Assembly (NCBI RefSeq): GCF_000828085.3
Contig: NZ_JXCA02000016.1
Location: 581,608-645,607, forward strand
Source of the DNA: Scytonema tolypothrichoides VB-61278
Lineage (GTDB): Bacteria; Cyanobacteriota; Cyanobacteriia; Cyanobacteriales; Nostocaceae
Direction of reading: 5' to 3'
DNA: 64,000 nucleotides
The position numbers and the translations under genes were made by a program. The stretch's first letter is position 1, and the number at the start of each line of letters is the position of its first letter. A model generated the notes under the pieces. That model was not told the origin of the DNA, searched no databases, and saw nothing but the letters and a program-made list of their open reading frames with translations. Below are positions 1 through 7,131 of the stretch, one piece after another.

Positions 1-528
1 ATAGAGGTTTGGAGTATGGATGAGCATCGTTTGGGCCTTCATCCAATTCTGCGTCGAGTTTGGATACCAGAAGCAGAACAACCGTTCGCTTCAGTACAGC
101 AAACGTATAAATGGATGTGGCTGTATGGGTTTGTACATCCAGAATCCGGAGAAACATATTGGTGGATTCTGCCCAGTGTGAATACTCAATTATTTAATCG
201 AGTTTTAGCTGATTTTGCTCAAGAGTATGGTCTTGGAAATCAAAAACGAGTCCTCCTGGCTGTTGACCAAGCAGGTTGGCATACAAGTAATGATTTAAAC
301 CTGCCAGAAGGTATTGATTTAATGTACTTACCCGCGTACTCACCTGAATTACAACCTGCTGAACGATTATGGCCCCTGACAAATGAAATCGTCGCGAATT
401 CTTCACCATCGTCTTTGGACGAAATGGAAGAGCTCTTGGTTTATCGCTGCCAACAACTAATGAAACAGCACGATTTAATCTCTGGACTAACTTGCTACTA
501 CTGGTGGCCCAGAACCAGGGCGGCTTAA
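1..528 (+). CDS. IS630-family transposase, C-terminal part (5' end outside window)
   Basis: The frame is open to the left edge of the window, so the gene begins upstream and the ATG at 16 is internal. The product matches the DDE catalytic half of IS630/Tc1-type transposases. The first acidic residue lies in SMDEHRLGL, the second in LLAVDQAGWHTS, and the third in YLPAYSPELQPAERLW, the classic IS630 C-terminal signature. The N-terminal helix-turn-helix half is not visible. No stop or frameshift interrupts the visible part, so the copy may be intact. It would cut and join element ends at TA dinucleotides. Confidence in the family is high; activity is unknown. Confidence 0.88.
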   Translation: MEVWSMDEHRLGLHPILRRVWIPEAEQPFASVQQTYKWMWLYGFVHPESGETYWWILPSVNTQLFNRVLADFAQEYGLGNQKRVLLAVDQAGWHTSNDLNLPEGIDLMYLPAYSPELQPAERLWPLTNEIVANSSPSSLDEMEELLVYRCQQLMKQHDLISGLTCYYWWPRTRAA

Positions 529-532
529 TTAT

Positions 533-554
533 AAGTATTCATCCGGACATGATA
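533..554 (+). repeat. Putative right terminus of the IS630 element
   Basis: A short sequence containing the palindrome-like TCATCCGGACATGA lies a few bases after the transposase stop and ends in TA, the usual IS630 target dinucleotide. Its reverse complement starts TATCATGTCCGG, which looks like a terminal repeat. The left end is outside the window, so the pairing cannot be verified. Confidence 0.45.
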
Positions 555-557
555 TTA

Positions 558-641
558 GCCCCGTGCGGGGGTTCCCCCGTTGAGGGGACTGGCGTGAAAC
601 CCCAAGACTGCACTGCTTCGGGAACCCCAACGCCAGATGCC
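558..641. repeat. Dispersed GC-rich repeat
   Basis: A GC-rich block with internal inverted repeats (GGGGG/CCCCC near 566-578, and CTGGCGT/ACGCCAG flanking 588-636). The motif around GTGCGGGGGTTCCCCC recurs inside the HtrA gene near 11955-11990. It belongs to a repeat family scattered over this window and is not coding here. Confidence 0.6.
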
Positions 642-686
642 AAGTGACCTGAGTTCGACGTAAGAAAAAGTTTCTTAAAATTGATA

Positions 687-2777
687 TCACTGTCCTTCGA
701 TCACCCTTGGTTGCTCAGTATAAGATTCCTGTGAAGATTCTTGTCGATATTCTTCCTGTGGAGCTTCTTGTGGCTGAGGATTGAGATATTCTCGCCATGC
801 TCTAATTTGTTCTCGTGCGGCACTATAAGCATCAGTTCCTCTTGGAATCAGCCTAGCTGTCTCAATCGCTCTAGGAATATCAGATTCTCCTTGAGCACGA
901 GCTATATCCAACAATTGCTGACTCCATTGGTCAATAGCGATAGTAGCATCACTGCGTAGAATGCTACTATCCGGTACTCTGTTTGCTAGCCTAATTGCCT
1001 TTGCCAAAGCTTCCGGAGTTCCGTTGACTGCGATTTCGCGTGCTTTGTTCCAGTTTTGTTTCGCACGAAGTTGCCCTTGCCACTCATCTATAACTGCTTG
1101 TGCTTCACCAGAAAGTGCTCGTCCTGGTCGGATTTGTTGAGCTGTTGCAATAGCAGAAGATAAATCGCCACTGTCAGCCAAGTTTTTTGCTTGGTCTAAG
1201 TAAGGCTGATCTTGAATACGTTGAATCTTTGCTGTCCAAATTCCAATTTTTCTTCGTGCTTCTGGATACAATGCACGACCTTGTTGAACTTGAGTTGCTT
1301 GTCCGATCGCTGCTTGTAGAGAGTTCACATCCTCAAGCATTGCCATCTGATCAGCACGATCCAAATACGGGCGGTCTTCGATTGTCTGTATTTGAGCAAC
1401 CCAACTAGCAATTTCTTTTTTTGCTTCCTCTGCACGAGGGTTGCCATCAGGGATCAATTGTGCTTCAGTGATAGCTGCTGCGAAATCGTTAACTGAACCA
1501 AGGCTTGCCAGGTATCTTGCTTTTTCTAAATGGGCTACATCTTGAATTTCTATTTGCCAGGTAGCAATAAGTTCTTGCGCTTTTTCATATTTTGGTCTTG
1601 TTGCCTGTATTTGTTGAGCTTGGGCAATTGCTGTTTCTAAACTGGCTGTTGTCCCTAGCCATGCACTCCTTTGCGCTTCAGCTAAGGTAACAAAGTCCTC
1701 TATGTCCTTCTGGTGTTGAGTGCTTGGGGGAATTTTTTGGGCTATCAAGATAGCTTGGTCTGGATTTCGTCCGTCCAGCTTTGCCTGTGCCAACTCTAGC
1801 ATCTTATCTCCAAATTCCCGAAGAGTTTCCTGCGCTTTCGGATAAACGTAACTATCCTGCTGAATCAACTCTGCCACCTTAATGGCTTTTAGGAGACTAT
1901 CAACTGTTTTACCTTCGGCGAAACTTCTTGCTTTTGCTAACTGCTCTCCATCTTCCCGTGCACTGACAATTAATCGATTCAACTGGTCATATTTCGTCAT
2001 CGACCAGTATTTATTATCTACACGCAACAATCTAGAAGCTAACATGAACGCTTGATGCCATTTCTCGTCACGCATTTGGGCTTCTGCTTCAGTGTAGATG
2101 CCAACTGCCGTTGACCAGATGGATTGCCATTTGGAAATTTTTGCTTCCACCAATTGATAAGCGGATTCCTCTTTCGGTACTTGGCGAGCAGTTGCGATCG
2201 CTTCGTCTAGCCGACCTGCCTGGAAACTCTGGTCTGCTAATTGCAGAATATCCCGTGACCATTCTTCTATTAAACGGTCAATTTCTGCACGAAGCGGGTG
2301 ATTTTTTGGCAGTTCTTTGACTAGGGCGATCGCTTGCAGAAGGTCTTTTACCGTTTCCTTAGAAGCTGCCAACTGAGCGCAATGCAGCCGTACCGACGCA
2401 CTAGCCAAGGGCCAGAAAATCGATGGGCAGTTGGGCGCAGAAGGCAGCTTGAGTAACATTGCTGTTGCCATAAAGGCTATTGCGCCAGGAACCAACGCTA
2501 ACAATAACGTCCACAACACCCAGCTTTGTGCCCACTTAGGCAATTTCCAAGAACTTTTACTGAGTGAAACTATTTCTTGCGATTCTTTGTCTAGAGATAG
2601 TGATTCGGAATCATTCTCTTTTGAGCGTTTCACAGACTCGATGATAGAACTGGTTGCTGGCACTCCAGACCTATGTGTTTCACTAGATTCTTGCCTTCGG
2701 TATCCTCTAGTCATATTGTTGTCTGGCTCTCTTGCTTTGCCTGCTAACCAACTTTCTGGTATGTTCCGCTCTGTCAT
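687..2777 (-). CDS. Membrane-anchored helical repeat protein, function unknown
   Basis: A 696-residue protein with a polar N-terminal cytoplasmic stretch, one predicted membrane segment at about residues 87-112 (WVLWTLLLALVPGAIAF...), and a long, presumably extracytoplasmic, helical region. The C-terminal two thirds is built of degenerate units of about 50 residues with recurring patterns such as YLDQA...AI..A..I..GR...EA...I..W. These resemble short TPR-like helix pairs. It ends in a Gln/Glu-rich tail. Cyanobacterial homologues are often labelled chromosome segregation ATPase, but no Walker A or B motif is visible, so I do not accept that label. It stands alone between an IS element and hslO. 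The family assignment is tentative; that the gene is real is very likely from its length and even composition. Confidence 0.75.
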   Translation of the reverse strand: MTERNIPESWLAGKAREPDNNMTRGYRRQESSETHRSGVPATSSIIESVKRSKENDSESLSLDKESQEIVSLSKSSWKLPKWAQSWVLWTLLLALVPGAIAFMATAMLLKLPSAPNCPSIFWPLASASVRLHCAQLAASKETVKDLLQAIALVKELPKNHPLRAEIDRLIEEWSRDILQLADQSFQAGRLDEAIATARQVPKEESAYQLVEAKISKWQSIWSTAVGIYTEAEAQMRDEKWHQAFMLASRLLRVDNKYWSMTKYDQLNRLIVSAREDGEQLAKARSFAEGKTVDSLLKAIKVAELIQQDSYVYPKAQETLREFGDKMLELAQAKLDGRNPDQAILIAQKIPPSTQHQKDIEDFVTLAEAQRSAWLGTTASLETAIAQAQQIQATRPKYEKAQELIATWQIEIQDVAHLEKARYLASLGSVNDFAAAITEAQLIPDGNPRAEEAKKEIASWVAQIQTIEDRPYLDRADQMAMLEDVNSLQAAIGQATQVQQGRALYPEARRKIGIWTAKIQRIQDQPYLDQAKNLADSGDLSSAIATAQQIRPGRALSGEAQAVIDEWQGQLRAKQNWNKAREIAVNGTPEALAKAIRLANRVPDSSILRSDATIAIDQWSQQLLDIARAQGESDIPRAIETARLIPRGTDAYSAAREQIRAWREYLNPQPQEAPQEEYRQESSQESYTEQPRVIEGQ

Positions 2778-2940
2778 CTCTCACACCAAAATAAACAATT
2801 AACTTTAGCGATCTGTTATAGCCCCAAAGTTTTGTCTCTGCCATCGTAACTTTCCATTTGGATGAAGTTACTTCTTACATGATGATATGTCCTCCACTCA
2901 TATCATGTATATCCTAGATAAAAAAGTATGTTTTTATACT

Positions 2941-3846
2941 TTACACCCCAGCCGAAGCTTCTGCTTGCAAATCTACAACAAGTTGAGCCAAGTCATCTCG
3001 GCTTGCCTGGTAAACTGTACCACAAAAATCGCAAGTTGCTTCAGCTCCGTTATCTTTAATAATCATATCTTGGAGTTCTGCTTCACCCAACATCTTAAGT
3101 GCCCCTAGCACCCGGTCAAAGGAGCAACCGCAATGGTAACGTAAAATCTGGGTTTCGGGAAAGATCCCAACTCCCATATCTCCCAGTAAGTCTTGGAAGA
3201 TGTCTGTCAAAGATTTCCCTGCTTGCAACAAAGGAGTAAATCCTGATAACGCAGCGACTCGTGATTCCAAAGTTTCCACTAAAGCTTCATCTCTAGCGGC
3301 TTTCGGCAAAACTTGTACTAGTAATCCTCCGGCTGCTGTCACTCCGCTTGCTCCTACGAACACGCCTAAAACTACGGCTGAAGGTGTTTGTTCGGAACTG
3401 ATGAGGTAATGAGCCACGTCGTCCCCAATCTCACCAGAAACTAGTTCCACCGTACTAGAGTAAGGATACCCGTATCCAATATCCCGTACAACGTAAAGAA
3501 AACCATTACCAACTGCACCACCAACATCAAGCTTACCCTTACTATTGGGAGGCAGTTCCACGGATGGGTTTTCTACGTAGCCGCGTACTGTTCCATCTAG
3601 TCCTGCGTCTATCAATATACCACCTAAAGGTCCATTACCTTTGACTCGGATATTGACTCTCGACCCAGTTCGTTTCATACTAGAAGCCATCAACAAGCCT
3701 GCTGTCATCGTTCGACCTAGTGCAGCCGTTGCTACATAAGAAAGCTTGTGTCTATTTCTTGCTTCTTCTGTCAAGCGTGTGGTTATTGCCCCAACTGCAC
3801 GAATACCACCATTCGCTGCTGTGGCGCGAATTAATTGATCCGCCAT
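2941..3846 (-). CDS. hslO: Hsp33 redox-regulated chaperonin
   Basis: A 301-residue protein of normal Hsp33 length. The N-terminal chaperone domain starts MADQLIRATAANGGIRA. The C-terminal redox switch is complete: Cys239 and Cys241 (HCGCSF), then 30 residues, then Cys272 and Cys275 (CDFC). In this family the four cysteines bind zinc when reduced; oxidation releases zinc and activates holdase activity towards unfolding proteins in the cytoplasm. The gene is monocistronic, followed by a repeat protein on the same strand after a gap of about 160 bases. No strong Shine-Dalgarno sequence precedes the ATG. Confidence 0.95.
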   Translation of the reverse strand: MADQLIRATAANGGIRAVGAITTRLTEEARNRHKLSYVATAALGRTMTAGLLMASSMKRTGSRVNIRVKGNGPLGGILIDAGLDGTVRGYVENPSVELPPNSKGKLDVGGAVGNGFLYVVRDIGYGYPYSSTVELVSGEIGDDVAHYLISSEQTPSAVVLGVFVGASGVTAAGGLLVQVLPKAARDEALVETLESRVAALSGFTPLLQAGKSLTDIFQDLLGDMGVGIFPETQILRYHCGCSFDRVLGALKMLGEAELQDMIIKDNGAEATCDFCGTVYQASRDDLAQLVVDLQAEASAGV

Positions 3847-3980
3847 GAAAAAACCTATACCTTTAATTTCTTACCGAAATTTCCTGTGCAAAAAGCACCG
3901 AAAGATAATTATCTTAGTATAACAAAACTTAACTTAAACATTTGCAGCAAAGAGTGAGGTACAATCATGCTCCTAGGCAA

Positions 3981-4274
3981 ATGAAGTTAACAGTTAAGCT
4001 CAAGTTTGTCAACCAAAATAAGGTTAAAGCAAAGATGTTTGCCGAGATGGAGAAAAAAAATACTCGTTGAGCAAACGAATTGCTATCTATTCCTTATCGC
4101 AAAATAATTAAAGTTCCTGCTGCCTACACATCAAAAAGTCGTTCAACTTGTGGAACGCTAGGTAATAGGAAAAAACATGATTTTAACTGTCCCAATGGTC
4201 ATTATCATAATGCAGACCATAATGCGGCTGTGAATTTAGCTAGGCGGATAGGCTTTACTTGTGATCTGAATTGA
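3981..4274 (+). pseudogene. Internally deleted TnpB (IS200/IS605 family) remnant
   Basis: The first part reads MKLTVKLKFVNQNKVKAKMF and then stops after 29 codons. From about 4080 the C-terminal zinc-finger end of a TnpB protein follows: SRSTCGTLGN..HDFNCPNGHYHNADHNAAVNLARR. This is the degenerate CxxC...CxxC region and the final catalytic DHNAA motif. The middle, with the RuvC D and E residues, is missing, so this is a gutted copy with no nuclease function. No TnpA transposase gene is nearby. The downstream element end appears preserved (see 4275-4480). Confidence 0.75.
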
Positions 4275-4480
4275 AAAGAAGCACTATCTGTAATGGGTAG
4301 TGTCGGTTCAGGTTATGCGGTGCTTGGCACTCCGCTCCGCAGAGTAGGGAAATGGTATATGATACACCTACTCTCCATGAATCAGAAATGAGTAGCGGTA
4401 ACTTAGTGAATAGATATCCCTTGCGGGATATGGGCTATAACTAAGAATCCCCTGTATGAAATGCAGGGGAGTGCCAAATT
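4275..4480 (+). ncRNA. Putative IS605 right end / omega-RNA scaffold
   Basis: Directly after the TnpB remnant lies about 200 bases of structured sequence ending in a 7-bp hairpin at 4448-4454 paired with 4464-4470 (TCCCCTG...CAGGGGA), followed by AGTGCCAA. The pattern AATCCCCTG..CAGGGGAGTG is the usual right end of cyanobacterial IS200/IS605 elements. In active elements the TnpB guide (omega) RNA is transcribed across this end, with the guide lying just beyond it. Here the guide would start near 4475 and run into the DyP gene tail. RNA production is inference only. Confidence 0.45.
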
Positions 4481-4556
4481 TTTTATTCCCAATCCCAGTA
4501 GCCATGAGATGCTACTGGGAAAGAATATGCGGCTTTAGTTATTGGTTATTGTTTCA

Positions 4557-6512
4557 TTACGGTCTTGGCGGAATGCGAATTCGCTGCCCAGGGAGAAGTA
4601 CGGTTGGGTCGGGTCCAATCACATCTCGATTAGCCTCGTAGATTACTCTAAACAAATTGCCATCTCCATAAGCTCTCTCGGCTATCAAAAATAGATAGTC
4701 ACCTGGTAGCACAATATATTCTTCACCAGGTATGGGTCTAGTGTTTGTTGGGAGTATTGGAATGTAAAGTATCTGCCCAGGTAAGAGCGAGTTAGGGTTA
4801 GGTCCAATCACATTTCTGTTAGCGTTATAGATCAATGTAAAGATACTGCCATCGTTGTAAGCCCTCTCAGATATCTTTGATAAATCGTCACCTTGTCGCA
4901 CAACATATGTTTTGCTAGGTACAGGTTGTTCAATTGGCGGTGTGGGAAAATTTTGAGGTTGGTTGGGCAAGTTCTTCAGAAAACTGATACTCGGCGAGAA
5001 AAAGTACTCTCCCCCCTTGAGTTTGACAAAGTTTGCAAATTTTACATCGGCTTTGACAGTTTGTTGATCACGCTCTTTTAACCAGTTTTCCGGTGGTTGC
5101 GGTACTTCTTGAATCACCGGATCGCTCTGACCAGGTAGGTTTTGACCGCTAACTGCATCCAACCCGGTTCTATCGTAATTATTATTTTGTACATTACGCG
5201 CCTGGGACATGCCAGGTTCTAGGAATCTGGGAGCGTTAGACCAAAACCGCTGAATAAACTCAAATTGTTCCCAGATATCTGATTGATAGCACATGAATAG
5301 CAATCCAACGCCACCTGTAGGCAGCCTATCGAGGTTGCTAAAGTCGCTGAGCCGTCCACCATAAGTGACTCCACGTCGAGCAATACGATGCCCAAGCTCT
5401 TGTTGTTCGCTCCGAGCAAAAGGTCCACCTGCTCTGACTGATTCCAGTCGAGGATTCGTCTTGCGAAGATGCGCCTGGAATGGGCATTTTAGTCCCACAG
5501 GATCGCGAGAATAATCAAAGTCATTTAAGTTTGTACTCCCGCCATTGCCCTGAAGCACAAGTGGAGTGCCGTCTTCAAAACGTCCTACTGCCATTGCCCC
5601 AGCTAGTTCGCGGGAAACTCCCAGTTTTTGACTTAACTCAAGTTCCGCCTTCTTGAAGCCTTGAACATTTTGCTCAAGTTTGCGAAAGATCAGAAAACTG
5701 CCAAAGCTCACATTCGGAGTTCCTAACGGGTCTGGAACAAGAACAAGATTAAGAGGAGCGCTAAAAAGTCTTTGAGCGGTTTCGCCTTGTTCGCGCTTTA
5801 AATCTTGTTTAGTAAAAAGCGGATTACCGACACCATCTGTGAAGCCAAAATGTTCAACAACAGGGTCTTCTTTCTGATTGTTAAATTGGCGACGTATTTT
5901 AGTACCTTGCTCAACAGTGGCAACGGTAGCAATACCCCTTAGCTTGGCAGTAATTTCTGATTGTTTGTTATTAACATCTGTCAACTTATCCGCAGCAATG
6001 ATTATCAATGCATCAATATCTCTTTGATATGCAGACTCCCAAGCGCTAAATGGGGGGTCTAAAAGTGCGTACTGCCGCCGCTTCATACCCAGTTGAAAGA
6101 CTTGAGCGTAGTCATCTTTAAGTTCTTGAGGGGTAGCTTCTTGTCTATTCTGAAGATTAGCACCCTTCGGCTGAATCTCTTTAGAAAAACCTAGTTTTTC
6201 GTACCCCGACGAAGATAAACACAAGTGTACAAATACACCACCATCAATTTTATTCTCTCTCCAGGCATCGGCATCATCTAATTGCTTCTTGGCTGATGTA
6301 ATATCTTGGGTGGCAAGTTGAGCAATCAGTTGCCTAAGTGCAGTTGTTTTTTGCGGCTCTCTCCTGGGGTCAGGAAAAGTTAAGAAAATGTGTACACACT
6401 CTTCTCTGCCATGTGACTTGAGAATGTTGCCTTGCAAATCTTGAAGAACATCTTGATACTGTTGATCGGTATGGTCGATTGGTTCTCTGTTTGACTTGAG
6501 ATCTAATGGCAT
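4557..6512 (-). CDS. DyP-type haem peroxidase with two C-terminal LysM domains
   Basis: 651 residues. Residues 1 to about 510 form a dye-decolorizing peroxidase: the GxxDG motif (HFGFTDGVGNP) carries the distal Asp, the proximal haem-ligand His sits in FQAHLRKTNPR, and the distal Arg is probably in RIARRGVTYG. The DyP domain uses H2O2 to oxidise dyes, phenols and other substrates. Residues 536-584 and 599-649 are two LysM modules (YVVRQGDDLSKISERAY and YIVLPGDYLFLIAERAY), which normally bind peptidoglycan, chitin or other GlcNAc glycans. No signal peptide or Tat motif is seen at the start, so the route outside, if any, is unclear. The start is well supported: AAGGAG lies 7 bases upstream. It is the last gene of a three-gene minus-strand cluster behind an H2O2-producing type of oxidase. 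Confidence 0.93.
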   Translation of the reverse strand: MPLDLKSNREPIDHTDQQYQDVLQDLQGNILKSHGREECVHIFLTFPDPRREPQKTTALRQLIAQLATQDITSAKKQLDDADAWRENKIDGGVFVHLCLSSSGYEKLGFSKEIQPKGANLQNRQEATPQELKDDYAQVFQLGMKRRQYALLDPPFSAWESAYQRDIDALIIIAADKLTDVNNKQSEITAKLRGIATVATVEQGTKIRRQFNNQKEDPVVEHFGFTDGVGNPLFTKQDLKREQGETAQRLFSAPLNLVLVPDPLGTPNVSFGSFLIFRKLEQNVQGFKKAELELSQKLGVSRELAGAMAVGRFEDGTPLVLQGNGGSTNLNDFDYSRDPVGLKCPFQAHLRKTNPRLESVRAGGPFARSEQQELGHRIARRGVTYGGRLSDFSNLDRLPTGGVGLLFMCYQSDIWEQFEFIQRFWSNAPRFLEPGMSQARNVQNNNYDRTGLDAVSGQNLPGQSDPVIQEVPQPPENWLKERDQQTVKADVKFANFVKLKGGEYFFSPSISFLKNLPNQPQNFPTPPIEQPVPSKTYVVRQGDDLSKISERAYNDGSIFTLIYNANRNVIGPNPNSLLPGQILYIPILPTNTRPIPGEEYIVLPGDYLFLIAERAYGDGNLFRVIYEANRDVIGPDPTVLLPGQRIRIPPRP

Positions 6513-6801
6513 TGTCTACTCCTTAAATAATTGAAATGCTGAGACGTGTTTGGCAAGTATCTTGCGTGTGAGCGTGTTGAAATAGATAGCAATTCCTTAA
6601 TCCGAAGCTTGCAAAACTGCACGATATATTTTGGCTGTTCATGCCGTTGGCTGAAGGTTCCACCAAGGACACCTTATCGTTGAGTTTGACCTCTATTCGC
6701 GAGTCTTCGCGATTGCCGCAAACAAGAGGGCATTTTACGCGATCGCATTTTGGCCGGTCCCATTGGGAGGGAGCATCGCGCAAGCTGTTCCGGTCTTCGG
6801 T

Positions 6802-7089
6802 TTAGTCGAGGTCTTTTACTGAATCGCAATTTATGGAAGGTCTTAACTCCCCGGAATCGATATTGGAAACTGGTATAGCAACTACCACGCAGCGCTTGTT
6901 AGTCGGATTCGTTCCGGTACCGTCCAAAGTTGCCAAATGAACTTTGTAAAAAACTGTGTAGTTCCTTCCGAACTCTGGCTGACCTCGGCGGATTTCCAAT
7001 ATCGCATCATTCTCACCGAGTACTGTTGAGGCAACCTCAACACACTTTGCAATTAGCTTATCCTGCTGCACTGTAATCTCGTTACTCAT
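6802..7089 (-). CDS. Small conserved-looking protein of the oxidase/peroxidase cluster, unknown
   Basis: 95 residues, starting MSNEITVQQDKLIAKC, with a good Shine-Dalgarno sequence (AGGAGAG) 10 bases before the ATG. It has no membrane segment or signal peptide. It alternates a helix (CVEVASTVLGENDA) with predicted strands (YTVFYKVHLATLD, RCVVVAIPVS) and has three cysteines. I do not recognise the family. It sits 42 bases after the GMC-DUF1080 gene and 289 bases before the DyP gene, all in the same direction, so it is probably co-transcribed. A chaperone, cofactor or structural role for the oxidase is possible but not shown. Confidence 0.7.
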   Translation of the reverse strand: MSNEITVQQDKLIAKCVEVASTVLGENDAILEIRRGQPEFGRNYTVFYKVHLATLDGTGTNPTNKRCVVVAIPVSNIDSGELRPSINCDSVKDLD

Positions 7090-7131
7090 GGTTATTTCTC
7101 TCCTAATTCTTGGTTTTCCCTATGTTTGAGG

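Noticed and set aside
6523-6783. 86-codon frame between the DyP gene and the 95-residue gene
   Set aside because: It has no ribosome site, a cysteine- and arginine-rich composition unlike its neighbours, and its frame includes a HIP1 site. It is probably chance, and the spacer is left unannotated.
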